Shown piece by piece: positions 36,076-44,910 of a stretch of 64,000 nt of DNA. How positions within the stretch are numbered: the first letter of the stretch is position 1; each line of letters begins with the position of its first letter. The position numbers and the translations under genes are program-made. The DNA comes from Vibrio diazotrophicus (lineage in GTDB: Bacteria; Pseudomonadota; Gammaproteobacteria; Enterobacterales; Vibrionaceae), in assembly GCF_038452265.1 (NCBI RefSeq), contig NZ_CP151842.1, positions 1,240,001 through 1,304,000 on the forward strand, written 5' to 3'. The notes under the pieces were generated by a model. The model saw nothing but the letters and a program-made list of their open reading frames with translations, made no database searches and was not told the DNA's origin.

Positions 36076-37662
36076 TTACGCTTTATTTAAAGAAGATTGC
36101 GCTTGGTGAGCGTGTTGAATCGCTGAAATGACGGCTTGAGCTTTACCGCGTGTTTCATCTGCTTCTGCTTGTGGATCGGAGTCGAAGACCACGCCAGCAC
36201 CGGCTTGAACTTGAGCTATACCGTTTTCCACATAAGCAGAGCGAATCACGATACAAGTATCCAAATCGCCTTCACCTGTCAGGTAACCCACCGCGCCACC
36301 GTAGCTACCGCGACGTTCTTTCTCAACGTTGCGAATCAGCTGCATAGCGCGGATTTTTGGTGCGCCAGTCAGCGTGCCCATGTTCATACATGCTTGGTAA
36401 GCGTGCAGAGCATCTAAGTCCTGACGAAGCTGACCAACCACGCGAGAAACCAAGTGCATCACATGGCTGTAACGGTCTACTTTAAGTAAGTCGGCCACAT
36501 GACGAGTACCCGCTTGCGAGATACGAGCCACATCGTTACGTGCTAAATCGACCAACATCATGTGTTCCGCGTTTTCTTTCTTATCCAGACGCAGTTCCAG
36601 TTCGATACGGCTATCCAAATCAAAATCAATACTGCCATCGGCACGTTTGCCACGACGACGAGTTCCCGCAATAGGGTAGATTTCAATTTGGTTGGTCTCT
36701 TTTTCGTACTTAAGAGCACTTTCTGGCGAAGCGCCGAACAGAGTGAAATGTTCGTCCTGCATGTAGAACATGTAAGGGCTAGGGTTACTCTTTTTGAGCT
36801 GCTCATACGCTGCAAGTGGAGAAGGGCACGGAAGCGTAAAGCGGCGAGACGGTACCACCTGGAAGATGTCGCCTTTCACGACGTAGTCTTTCAAGTCTCG
36901 AACTATGGAGCAAAACTCTTCATCGCTGATGTTAGTGTTAACCGACACGTCTGCAATTTTTTGAGCTTGTGGCTGCAATTGAGGAATCGCAGCTTGCTCA
37001 GTAATGACAGCAAGACGACTGATGAGAGCTGTATGTGTTTCTGTGGTGCGTGAGAATGCGGTTGCTTGAAGTTGACAAGTCTCAGTCTGGTGGTCGACAA
37101 CCATTAATGTCTCTGCCACATAAAAAACATAATCAGGGCATTGGTTACTTTGAGTCGCATCACCGAGCGGTTCAAAGTTGGCAACTAGGTCGTAAGCAAA
37201 TAAACCACCAATGAAAATGGCGTGTTTGTCTTGTTTGCTGAGATCAAAACTATGCTGAACAAGGCGTAATGCATCGAATGAAGACGCTTCTTTTAAACGC
37301 GAATCTTCATCTAACGTATCGCACGGCGCTTCAAAGTTCAGAGTAAGAAGCGAGCCTTCCAGTGTAGCTGGAATGGCATCAACAAAGTTCTGCTTTAAAA
37401 TTTCAACCAACTGCATGCCATTGTCGGTTAAAGCTTGGAAAGTCACTTTATGACCTAAACAAGTGATTCGCACGGCGGCGTCAATCAGCAGCAAGCTTTT
37501 GAGGTTCTGTTTTGAATCAATTTCAGCAGACTCAAGCAATAAACAGTCTGTTTTGCCTTCGCACAGTGCGTGAAATAGTGCTGTAGGATCTTGCGTATAA
37601 GGGATAGAGGTCTTGATGACTTCTAACTGTGCAAGTTTTTTGATTTCAATGGCCTTGTTCAC
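36076..37662 (-). CDS. trpE: Anthranilate synthase component I TrpE
   Basis: Converts chorismate to anthranilate with ammonia from TrpG. It has 528 residues. The tryptophan feedback site LLLESAEID (LLES motif, about residues 37-41) is intact, and the C-terminal chorismate-binding domain includes PSRRF, GTLTGAPK and GAGVVFDSDP. It starts at GTG 37662, five bases after an AAGGAGG ribosome site. It is first in the operon, controlled by TrpR and by the trpL attenuator just upstream. Confidence 0.97.
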   Translation of the reverse strand: MNKAIEIKKLAQLEVIKTSIPYTQDPTALFHALCEGKTDCLLLESAEIDSKQNLKSLLLIDAAVRITCLGHKVTFQALTDNGMQLVEILKQNFVDAIPATLEGSLLTLNFEAPCDTLDEDSRLKEASSFDALRLVQHSFDLSKQDKHAIFIGGLFAYDLVANFEPLGDATQSNQCPDYVFYVAETLMVVDHQTETCQLQATAFSRTTETHTALISRLAVITEQAAIPQLQPQAQKIADVSVNTNISDEEFCSIVRDLKDYVVKGDIFQVVPSRRFTLPCPSPLAAYEQLKKSNPSPYMFYMQDEHFTLFGASPESALKYEKETNQIEIYPIAGTRRRGKRADGSIDFDLDSRIELELRLDKKENAEHMMLVDLARNDVARISQAGTRHVADLLKVDRYSHVMHLVSRVVGQLRQDLDALHAYQACMNMGTLTGAPKIRAMQLIRNVEKERRGSYGGAVGYLTGEGDLDTCIVIRSAYVENGIAQVQAGAGVVFDSDPQAEADETRGKAQAVISAIQHAHQAQSSLNKA

Positions 37663-37741
37663 AAGACCTCCTTATTAAATCGTCTGAATTTGTTCTCTAA
37701 CCAGTTGAAAGTAGAGGATGTGATATGTCAACTGATAAAAT

Positions 37742-37765
37742 AAAAGCCCGCTAATTGCGGGCTTT
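37742..37765 (-). promoter_or_regulatory. trp attenuator terminator (3:4 hairpin)
   Basis: Minus-strand hairpin AAAGCCCGC / GCGGGCTTT with a five-base loop followed by TATTTTA. Its first arm can instead pair with the GCGGGC at 37801-37806 (antiterminator, region 2), which lies within the last codons of trpL. Confidence 0.9.
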
Positions 37766-37784
37766 ATGAATGCGTTTCTCTGAA

Positions 37785-37901
37785 TTAGAAGTGCACGTTT
37801 GCCCGCCATGAATCTGACCACATACGCCACCAATTAATATTAAGCTCAGCAGAAGCTGTGCTTAAATTAGAATATGGGTTTGTGTTGATTTCTTGTAACA
37901 T
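37785..37901 (-). CDS. trpL: trp operon leader peptide TrpL
   Basis: A 38-residue peptide starting at ATG 37901 (AAGG eight bases upstream) and ending at TAA 37785-37787. It contains four tryptophans: W24, W25, W28 and W32. Ribosome stalling at these codons when charged tRNA-Trp is scarce would free region 2 (around codons 32-34) to pair with the 5' arm of the attenuator, so the trp genes are read. Its position between the TrpR operator and the attenuator is exactly that of a trp leader. Confidence 0.93.
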   Translation of the reverse strand: MLQEINTNPYSNLSTASAELNINWWRMWSDSWRANVHF

Positions 37902-37932
37902 AGCAAGCCTTAATTTGTGCTCTCGTATTTGT

Positions 37933-37966
37933 GTACTAGTAAACTAGTGCGAGAGGTGAAAGTCAA
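37933..37966 (-). promoter_or_regulatory. trp promoter with TrpR operator
   Basis: On the minus strand, -35 TTGACT (37961-37966) and -10 TTTACT (37938-37943) are 17 bases apart. The -10 lies within GCACTAGTTTACTAGTAC (37933-37950), a near-perfect match to the E. coli TrpR operator core ACTAGT-N2-ACTAGT. Repressor binding would block polymerase directly. Confidence 0.9.
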
Positions 37967-37994
37967 GCCTTAAAAACAGGCAAAATTAAAAAAT

Positions 37995-38882
37995 ATGAAA
38001 ATAGACTTACATAGTCACACGACAGCGTCTGATGGCCGCATGTCTCACGAAGAACTGATTGAACGCGCTATCGGGTTTAATGTTGATGTTCTTGCGATTA
38101 CAGATCACGACACCATTGAGGCGTTAGCGCCAGCACGCGCTTATATTGAAGAGAAACAGCATCCGATTACGCTTATCAATGGTATTGAAATCTCGACGGT
38201 TTGGCAGAATAAAGACATTCATATTGTTGGTTTAAATATCGACCCATTGAATCCACATCTGCAAGGTTTAATTGAGCAACAGAAAGCACACCGAGTCGGA
38301 CGTGCGGAGCTGATTGCTCATCGATTAGAGAAATCAACCCGAGAAGGCGTACTTGAGGAAGTTAAAGCGATTGCAGGCGATGCACCGATCACGCGTGCCC
38401 ATTTTGCTAAATGGCTGGTGGATGCGGGTTATGCGAAAAATCTTCAGCAGGTCTTTAAGAAATTTTTAACGCGCGATAATCCGGGCTATGTACCACCGAA
38501 CTGGTGTTCAATGGCGGATGCGGTTAACGCGATTCATGCCGCCGGAGGGCTGGCGGTGCTTGCTCATCCGGCTCGATATAACTTGACGGCTAAGTGGCTT
38601 AAGCGCTTAATTGCTGCGTTTGTAGAAGCCGGTGGTGACGCAATGGAAGTTGCTCAACCTCAACAAGCGCCACAAGAAAGGCGCACTTTGGCTGATTATG
38701 CTATACAATACAACCTATTAGCTTCTCAAGGCAGTGACTTTCATTACCCGTCTCCGTGGATGGAGTTAGGGCGAAATTTATGGCTGCCTTCTGGCGTGGA
38801 ACCAGTCTGGAAAGACTGGGAAATACTCTCTAAAGACACAGCTGAGAGACTAGGGCAAGAGACCCTAGGTAAAGAGGAATAA
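37995..38882 (+). CDS. rnm: PHP-domain phosphatase/exonuclease Rnm (YciV, TrpH)
   Basis: PHP-family metal-dependent enzyme of 295 residues. Family members hydrolyse 3',5'-nucleoside bisphosphates and, as RNase AM, trim 5' ends of rRNA. PHP ligands are visible: DLHSHTTASDG at the start, ITDHDTIE, NGIEIST, AVLAHPARY and QGSDFHYP near the end. It is divergent from the trp operon, as in E. coli, and is followed after two bases by yciO. Confidence 0.93.
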   Translation: MKIDLHSHTTASDGRMSHEELIERAIGFNVDVLAITDHDTIEALAPARAYIEEKQHPITLINGIEISTVWQNKDIHIVGLNIDPLNPHLQGLIEQQKAHRVGRAELIAHRLEKSTREGVLEEVKAIAGDAPITRAHFAKWLVDAGYAKNLQQVFKKFLTRDNPGYVPPNWCSMADAVNAIHAAGGLAVLAHPARYNLTAKWLKRLIAAFVEAGGDAMEVAQPQQAPQERRTLADYAIQYNLLASQGSDFHYPSPWMELGRNLWLPSGVEPVWKDWEILSKDTAERLGQETLGKEE

Positions 38883-38884
38883 TA

Positions 38885-39505
38885 ATGAGCCAGTTTTTTT
38901 ATGTTCATCCAGAAAATCCACAAGCGCGTTTAATCAATCAAGCGGTTGCTATTATTCGTAATGGTGGTGTGATTGTTTACCCAACTGATTCCGGTTATGC
39001 ATTAGGCTGCCAGTTAGAAAATAAACAGGCATTAGAGCGTATTTGTCAGATTCGTCGTTTAGACGACAAGCACAATTTCACATTGCTGTGCCGCGATTTG
39101 TCTGAGATTTCACTTTATGCACGGGTGGATAATACGGCTTTCCGTTTGTTGAAGAACAATACGCCTGGGCCTTACACCTTTATTTTTAAAGGTACGAAAG
39201 AAGTACCGCGTCGTTTAATGAACCCTAAGCGTAAAACCATTGGTATCCGTATTCCGGACAACAAAATCGCGTTGGATCTGCTTGAAGCATTGGGCGAGCC
39301 TTTGATGTCGACTTCACTTATTTTACCGGGCAATGAGACGACGGAATCGGATCCTGAAGAAATTCGTGATCGTCTTGAACACGCGGTGGATGTGATTCTC
39401 AATGGCGGATTTTTGGGTGAACAGCCGACAACAGTGATTGATTTCAGCGATGATGAGCCACAAGTTGTTCGTGTTGGTTCGGGTGATCCAATACCGTTCG
39501 AATAA
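38885..39505 (+). CDS. yciO: Sua5/YciO/YrdC family protein YciO
   Basis: A 206-residue YrdC-fold protein related to threonylcarbamoyl-AMP synthases. The binding motifs GGVIVYPTDSGYALGC and LCRDLSE are present, and TIGIRIPD matches. YciO proteins lack clear TsaC activity in some tests, so its role is not certain. It starts two bases after the rnm stop, with AGAGGAA upstream, so the two are translationally coupled. Confidence 0.92.
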   Translation: MSQFFYVHPENPQARLINQAVAIIRNGGVIVYPTDSGYALGCQLENKQALERICQIRRLDDKHNFTLLCRDLSEISLYARVDNTAFRLLKNNTPGPYTFIFKGTKEVPRRLMNPKRKTIGIRIPDNKIALDLLEALGEPLMSTSLILPGNETTESDPEEIRDRLEHAVDVILNGGFLGEQPTTVIDFSDDEPQVVRVGSGDPIPFE

Positions 39506-39719
39506 GCGGTGAAACGAGACAAGTTTCTTTTTTGTTCACGCTCGCGTCCACTCAGGTTTGCCTTGTGAAATCTCTACTTAGTTTGGGGATAAACTGGGTG
39601 CTTTTGTCGGTGTAATCTGTAATAATACGCGACCGCGATTTTTGCCAGAAAAACTGGTACTGAAGTCAGATCGCATACTAATATTTCGACGTCTGAGAAG
39701 ACGACACAAAGGTAGATAA

Positions 39720-40742
39720 ATGAGCGAAAAGTTACAAAAGGTTTTAGCACGCGCCGGTCATGGTTCTCGTCGTGAGTTAGAAGCTCTGATTAGAGCTGGT
39801 CGTGTTAGTGTTAATGGCAAGGTAGCTGCGTTGGGTGAGCGCTTAGAAGATGAAAGCGCTGTTGTACGTATTGACGGGCATACCGTATCTGCAAAAGCAC
39901 AAGAAGAAGTTGTATGTCGCGTACTTGCGTATTACAAACCAGAAGGTGAGTTATGTACTCGTCATGACCCTGATGGTCGCCGTACGGTTTTTGATCGTCT
40001 ACCGAAAATTCGCGGTTCGCGCTGGATTTCAGTAGGTCGTCTGGATGCAAACACTTCAGGTCTGCTTCTGTTCACTACTGATGGTGAGTTGGCCAACCGT
40101 TTGATGCACCCAAGCCGTCAAGTGGAACGTGAATACTTAGTGCGTGTTTTCGGTGAAGTAACTGAAGATAAAGTACGCAACCTTGTTCGTGGCGTTCAAC
40201 TTGATGACGGTTTAGCACGTTTCGAAGACGTGGTATACGCTGGTGGTGAAGGTATGAACCACACCTTCTACGTTGTTATCAACGAAGGCCGTAACCGCGA
40301 AGTTCGTCGTCTTTGGGAATCTCAAGAGACCACAGTTAGCCGTCTTAAACGTGTACGTTATGGTGATATCTTCCTAGATAAGAAATTGCCTCGTGGTGGT
40401 TGGATGGAACTAGACCTTAAGCAAGTAAACTACTTGCGTGAACTGGTTGATCTACGTCCAGAAGACGAAACGATGCTTGATGTGTCTAAAGACAACACTT
40501 CTCGCAAGCGTGAGCGTTCTCGTAGTCAGAAAATTCGTCGTGCAGTACGCCGCCATGAAGAGCGCGTAACAGCACCGGCACCGAAGGGGCGCCGTAAGCC
40601 AACAGCTGCGACAAACAAGCCATCATCTGGTGAGCACGGCTCTCGCGCAAAAGCGGGTACAGCTGGTAAAACTCAAGCAGGTGGCAAAGGCAGAACGGGC
40701 GGAAGACCAGCGCAAAAGAATACGCCTCGTACGCGTAAGTAA
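39720..40742 (+). CDS. rluB: 23S rRNA pseudouridine(2605) synthase RluB
   Basis: Makes pseudouridine 2605 in 23S rRNA. It has 340 residues: N-terminal S4 RNA-binding domain (about 1-55), RsuA/RluB catalytic domain with GRLDANTSGLLLF (catalytic D109) and NEGRNREVRR, then a lysine/arginine/glycine-rich tail from about residue 255 that is probably disordered. The order rnm-yciO-rluB is conserved with E. coli (yciQ is missing). It has its own 214-base upstream gap and so perhaps its own promoter. Confidence 0.94.
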   Translation: MSEKLQKVLARAGHGSRRELEALIRAGRVSVNGKVAALGERLEDESAVVRIDGHTVSAKAQEEVVCRVLAYYKPEGELCTRHDPDGRRTVFDRLPKIRGSRWISVGRLDANTSGLLLFTTDGELANRLMHPSRQVEREYLVRVFGEVTEDKVRNLVRGVQLDDGLARFEDVVYAGGEGMNHTFYVVINEGRNREVRRLWESQETTVSRLKRVRYGDIFLDKKLPRGGWMELDLKQVNYLRELVDLRPEDETMLDVSKDNTSRKRERSRSQKIRRAVRRHEERVTAPAPKGRRKPTAATNKPSSGEHGSRAKAGTAGKTQAGGKGRTGGRPAQKNTPRTRK

Positions 40743-40769
40743 CCTGAATTTATCAGACTCTCTAATTTG

Positions 40770-40804
40770 AAAAATCCCGAGCTTAGCTTGGGATTTTTTG
40801 TTTT
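40770..40804 (+). terminator. Terminator after rluB
   Basis: AAAATCCCgAGC / GCTtGGGATTTT stem followed by a T run. Confidence 0.8.
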
Positions 40805-41200
40805 CTACCCCTAAACCACCTTCTATGAAGGTGGTGATCGTTCCTTTGGGCTATGCCCGAAGAACGCTCATGTTCAATATATCCAGTGTTTGTAACCAGC
40901 AAATCAAGGAGATAAAGAACATGAGCAGATATGATTCAAGCTCACACGTTTACTATAGATGTCAGTATCACATAGTTTGGACGCCCAAATTCAGGCTGAA
41001 AATCATTTCTGGCAGCGAGGTTACTTTGTTGATTCGGTAGGAATGAACGAGGAAATTATTCGAAGATATGTCAGGTACCAAGATCGTGTGGGAAAGGAAG
41101 AAGAAGCGCGCCAAATGCTTTTAGGGTCAGAGAACTAACAGTGAGCCCCCTTATAGGGGGCCATTCAAAGCCACCTGCTATGCAGGTGGATTTTTACATC
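40805..41200 (+). mobile_element. Decayed IS200/IS605-family element with both end hairpins
   Basis: About 0.4 kb between rluB and cydC. The left-end hairpin ACCACCTTC-TAT-GAAGGTGGT (40815-40835) and the right-end hairpin CCACCTGC-TAT-GCAGGTGG (41171-41189) have nearly the same stem and loop, like the subterminal hairpins that TnpA recognises. A second hairpin after the left end (GTTC...GAAC around 40840-40865) resembles the leader that blocks tnpA translation in IS200, and GCCCCC-TTATA-GGGGGC lies at 41145-41161. A transposase remnant lies between. Confidence 0.75.
40921..41138 (+). pseudogene. tnpA: Internally deleted IS200-type TnpA transposase
   Basis: The frame starting at ATG 40921 (AAGGAGA upstream) gives MSRYDSSSHVYYRCQYHIVW and TPKFR, the N-terminus of IS200-like Y1 transposases. 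It is broken near 40995 and runs out of frame to a stop at 41038-41040. In the other frame the C-terminus continues as NHFWQRGYFVDSVG, then EEIIRRYVRYQ, to TAA 41136-41138. Roughly 80 residues, including the HUH metal site, are missing, so it cannot be active. The C-terminal helix that carries the nucleophilic tyrosine is kept. Confidence 0.8.
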
Positions 41201-41239
41201 TGAAGCCGGCATATTTTCGCTGGCTGGAGAAGAGAATGA

Positions 41240-41270
41240 AAAGCCCTTTAGGAAACTAAAGGGCTTTGTC
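41240..41270 (-). terminator. Terminator after cydC
   Basis: Perfect 12-base stem AAAGCCCTTTAG / CTAAAGGGCTTT with a four-base loop, just beyond the cydC stop. Confidence 0.85.
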
Positions 41271-41272
41271 TT

Positions 41273-42994
41273 TTATAGCGTTTGGTTAAGCTGATAGTAG
41301 CGACCTTGCTGCGCTAGTAACTCTTCATGGTTACCATGTTCGACAACTTCACCCTGTTCAATCAGGCATATCGTATCCATTTGATCCAAATTAATCAGAC
41401 GGTGCGTAATGAATATGACCGTTTTACCCGAGAAATGAGACTTAAACAGATCCATGATTTGCTGTTCTGTTTGTTTATCCAAACCTTCGGTAGGCTCATC
41501 CAACAATAGGATAGGGGCGTTATGCAAAATAGCGCGTGAGATACCAATACGGCGTTTCTCACCGCCTGAAAGCTGACGTCCACCGTCACCCAACCAAGCA
41601 TCTAACCCCGGAGCTTCAAGTAGCTTTTGTAATCCCACGCTCTCTAGAATTGCGCACAATTCTTCGTCCGTAGCTTGCGGTTTCGCCATTAGCAGGTTGT
41701 CGCGTAAGGTGCCATTCAAAATATCGACACGTTGACTCACCACACTGATGGATGCACGCAGGTCACTTTCACTCCAGTTTTTCAGAGGCGTTCCGGCGAT
41801 TTTAATCTCACCTTGGTTAGCATCCCAGTAACGGCAGAGCAATTGGATCAGTGTTGATTTACCAGAACCGGTTTGACCAACAATAGCAAGTTTGTGGCCG
41901 GCTGGAACCGAAACTTGGACATTGTTCAGCACTTGCTGTTCGCTGTCTGGGTATTGGAACGATACGCCGTCGAACTCAACTGAAAACTCACCTGAATGCG
42001 GTGCATTTTGTTTAGGGAATACAACGTCTGGCTCACTAAGAATGACTTCATTCAAACGACGGGCAGAAGTCAGTGTTTGGCCTAAATGTTGGAATGCTCC
42101 TGCAATCGGCATAAGTAGCTCAAAGCTTGCCATGGTTGCGAAGATCATCAGAGCGATCATAGGGTCAGGTGCCTGACCATTCACACCGTCAGCAGCTAGC
42201 CACAGCATCAGAACGAGTGTCCAGCCGTTTGCCAATAACAGAAGGGCTTGGGCTAAACCAGTAAAGCTCGCATTGATTTTCTGATTGGTCAGCAGTTTTT
42301 CTTGCGCGGTGTAAATGGCTTCGCGGTAACGAGATTCCGCACCAAAGATAGTAAGTTCGCTATAGCCTTGCAGCCAGTCCATGGTTGCAATACGCATGTC
42401 TGCTTTATTTTGGGTAAGTTCAGCACCGTTACGTTTGCCAAGCTTGTAGAACATAACTGGCCAAAGCAGTAAAAGTATAAATAACACGGAACCCAGAACT
42501 AAGCCTAAGCTTGAGTCAAACCAGCAGAGTAGGGCCGTGATTGCCGCAATACCGAGTACACCAACGGTCACTGGGCTGATAAGGCGTAAGTAAACATGGT
42601 CCATTGCATCAATGTCGGCAACAAGACGGTTTAAAAGGTCTGCATCACGCAGGTTTGAGATTCGGCCTGGAATCATAGGTGCGAGTTTTTCAAAAAAGAA
42701 AATTCGCAAGTCAGTCAGCAGTTTGAACGTGGCGTTATGGCTTACGACTCGCTCGCCCCAGCGTCCCGCCGTGCGTCCCATGGCGAAACCGCGAACGAAT
42801 GCGCCCGGCAACATATAGTTGAAGGTTTCACGGGCAATCGTCAAGCCAGCTACCGCTGCGGCAGAGAGGAACCAGCCTGAAAGCGTAAGCAAACCAATGG
42901 ATGCTAATAGGGTTAGAAACGCCAGCAACATCCCGAGAGACAAACCAAACCAGTGCTTTTTATACAGTTTTAAGTATGGCAGTAAATCACGCAT
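41273..42994 (-). CDS. cydC: Glutathione/cysteine exporter subunit CydC
   Basis: Half of the heterodimeric ABC exporter CydDC, which moves glutathione and cysteine to the periplasm and is needed for cytochrome bd assembly. It has 573 residues: six membrane helices (about 1-310) and an ATPase domain with Walker A GQTGSGKST, signature LSGGEKRRIG and Walker B ILLLDEPTEG. Its ATG overlaps the end of cydD by eight bases, so translation is coupled. Confidence 0.95.
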   Translation of the reverse strand: MRDLLPYLKLYKKHWFGLSLGMLLAFLTLLASIGLLTLSGWFLSAAAVAGLTIARETFNYMLPGAFVRGFAMGRTAGRWGERVVSHNATFKLLTDLRIFFFEKLAPMIPGRISNLRDADLLNRLVADIDAMDHVYLRLISPVTVGVLGIAAITALLCWFDSSLGLVLGSVLFILLLLWPVMFYKLGKRNGAELTQNKADMRIATMDWLQGYSELTIFGAESRYREAIYTAQEKLLTNQKINASFTGLAQALLLLANGWTLVLMLWLAADGVNGQAPDPMIALMIFATMASFELLMPIAGAFQHLGQTLTSARRLNEVILSEPDVVFPKQNAPHSGEFSVEFDGVSFQYPDSEQQVLNNVQVSVPAGHKLAIVGQTGSGKSTLIQLLCRYWDANQGEIKIAGTPLKNWSESDLRASISVVSQRVDILNGTLRDNLLMAKPQATDEELCAILESVGLQKLLEAPGLDAWLGDGGRQLSGGEKRRIGISRAILHNAPILLLDEPTEGLDKQTEQQIMDLFKSHFSGKTVIFITHRLINLDQMDTICLIEQGEVVEHGNHEELLAQQGRYYQLNQTL

Positions 42995-44789
42995 CGAGAT
43001 TCCCCTTATCAGCTTCTTGAACGGCTTGATTGGACGCTAACATTGAGGCAAAAAGACCTTGTTGTTGGCTGAGCGTATTGAAATCTCCGGATTGCTCAAG
43101 CAAACCATCGCGCATGACGAGGATTTGATTGACGGATTTCAACGGGAGTAGTTGGTGAGTGACAAGCAGCGCTGTTTTGTCTGCAATTTGAGTATTAAGA
43201 CCTTGCATGACCAACTGTTCGCTGCGTGCATCTAAACTCGCAGTTGGTTCATCCAGTAACCAGAAACGGCCTTTTTGTAGCATCGCACGGGCTAAGGCTA
43301 AGCGTTGTGCCTGACCTACAGACAAGCCTCCAGAGCGGTCACTGATCATATAATCCAGACCTTGCTTATTAACAAACTCTGAGGCATAAGCATTATCGAG
43401 CACTTCTTGAACGGCTTGGTCAGTAATATCGTTCTTACCTAGAGTGACGTTGTCACGAATTGTGCCGTGTACCAGTAACGGGTTTTGGCCAACCCAGCTA
43501 ATCGCTTTGCGCCAACTTGTATGATCGAGTTGGCTGAGCTCGATGCCATTAATCGTCAAACTGCCTTGATATGGCATAAACCCTAAAATTGCATTTATCA
43601 GGCTGGTTTTACCTGCGCCGCTTGGGCCAACTAACGCTGTGGTTTCATGGCTGTTCAAAGTGAAAGAAACAGGACCAACTAAGCGTTTACCTTCAGGGCT
43701 AAGCACTTCCAAATCACGAGCAACGATCTCAACAGAATCATTGGTCGATTGATGATTCGTCGGAAGAGGTGTTGACCCCGAAGCCACTTTGCTCACGTCG
43801 GTTTGTAAAAACTCAACAATACTTTCAGCCGCACCCACCGCTTGCTGTTTTGCATGATAATAAGTGCCTAGCTCACGCAGTGGCTGATAAAACTCAGGAG
43901 CGAGAATAAGAATAAACAAACCGGAGAACAAGGTGACGCCTGCACCGTAGTAACCAAATTCTAATTCGCCAATAAAGCTGAAACCGAAGTAAACCGCAGT
44001 AATCGCAATTGAAATCGATGTAAAGAACTCAAGTACGGCGGAAGACAAGAATGCTATGCGTAAAACATCCATAGTTCGTTTACGGAATACTTCAGATGCA
44101 CCGCGCATATGCTCTGTTTCTGCTGCTGTACGGTCAAACAGACGAATTGTCGTCATTGACTGTAAGCGGTCATAGAAGTGACCAGAAAGACGTTGCAGTG
44201 CTTTAAAGTTTTTTCTGCCTGCGTCAGCGGCTTTAATACCAACCAGCGCCATAAATAGCGGAACAAGGGGAGCAGTGATCAGGAAAATCAAACCCGCAGC
44301 CCAGTTGACTGGAAAGACGACAATGAGAATAACAAACGGGATCAATACAGAAAGCGACATCTGCGGTAAGTAACGAGCAAAGAAGTCGTGCATGTTTTCA
44401 ACTTGCTCAAGTGTCAGCGTCGCCCATGCGCCAGCAGGCTTGCCTTTGATATAAGCAGGGCCTAACTCACGCAGTTTATCGAAGATTAACTGGCGGATAT
44501 AAATTCGGATTTCTTTACCGGCTTTAAAGCCTGCGATCTCTCGTCCCCAAGTACATCCAGCGCGTGCAGCAACAGTTACCACTAAGCCCAAAAAGTAAGG
44601 GATTAGCGAGTATTTATCTGCATGCTCGATAATCAGCTGATGCAAAATTGTCGCGAGCAGAGCCGCTTGGGCAAGTAGAAATAGGCTCGAAAGTACCCCA
44701 AGCCCAACAGCAATAATAAGCCAGCGTTTGGCTAATTTACTTTGCTGCTTGAGCCATGCGTTCAAGCTACGTTGTTTTTTCTTATCCAT
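42987..44789 (-). CDS. cydD: Glutathione/cysteine exporter subunit CydD
   Basis: Partner of CydC in the inner membrane. It has 600 residues with six membrane helices and a C-terminal ATPase: Walker A GPSGAGKTS, a signature of LSVGQAQRLALARA, and Walker B FWLLDEPTASLD. The order trxB-cydD-cydC on the same strand is as in E. coli, where these thiol-redox genes are adjacent. A terminator between trxB and cydD suggests a separate transcript. Confidence 0.95.
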   Translation of the reverse strand: MDKKKQRSLNAWLKQQSKLAKRWLIIAVGLGVLSSLFLLAQAALLATILHQLIIEHADKYSLIPYFLGLVVTVAARAGCTWGREIAGFKAGKEIRIYIRQLIFDKLRELGPAYIKGKPAGAWATLTLEQVENMHDFFARYLPQMSLSVLIPFVILIVVFPVNWAAGLIFLITAPLVPLFMALVGIKAADAGRKNFKALQRLSGHFYDRLQSMTTIRLFDRTAAETEHMRGASEVFRKRTMDVLRIAFLSSAVLEFFTSISIAITAVYFGFSFIGELEFGYYGAGVTLFSGLFILILAPEFYQPLRELGTYYHAKQQAVGAAESIVEFLQTDVSKVASGSTPLPTNHQSTNDSVEIVARDLEVLSPEGKRLVGPVSFTLNSHETTALVGPSGAGKTSLINAILGFMPYQGSLTINGIELSQLDHTSWRKAISWVGQNPLLVHGTIRDNVTLGKNDITDQAVQEVLDNAYASEFVNKQGLDYMISDRSGGLSVGQAQRLALARAMLQKGRFWLLDEPTASLDARSEQLVMQGLNTQIADKTALLVTHQLLPLKSVNQILVMRDGLLEQSGDFNTLSQQQGLFASMLASNQAVQEADKGNLDA

Positions 44790-44846
44790 TATGTAAAGGC
44801 TTAATAATGTTTCTTCTTATATGTTGAGGGCAGGTAGTATACAAAA

Positions 44847-44876
44847 GAAAACCCAGAGGATATACCGCTGGGTTTT
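44847..44876 (-). terminator. Terminator after trxB
   Basis: AAAACCCAG / CTGGGTTTT stem followed on the minus strand by CTTTTG. Confidence 0.75.
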
Positions 44877-44910
44877 ATGAGTTAGATATTAATATTGTAA
44901 ATTCTTATGC

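Noticed and set aside
36562..37053. 163-codon open frame on the plus strand inside trpE
   Set aside because: It is fully antisense to conserved trpE sequence and has no ribosome site or recognisable protein.
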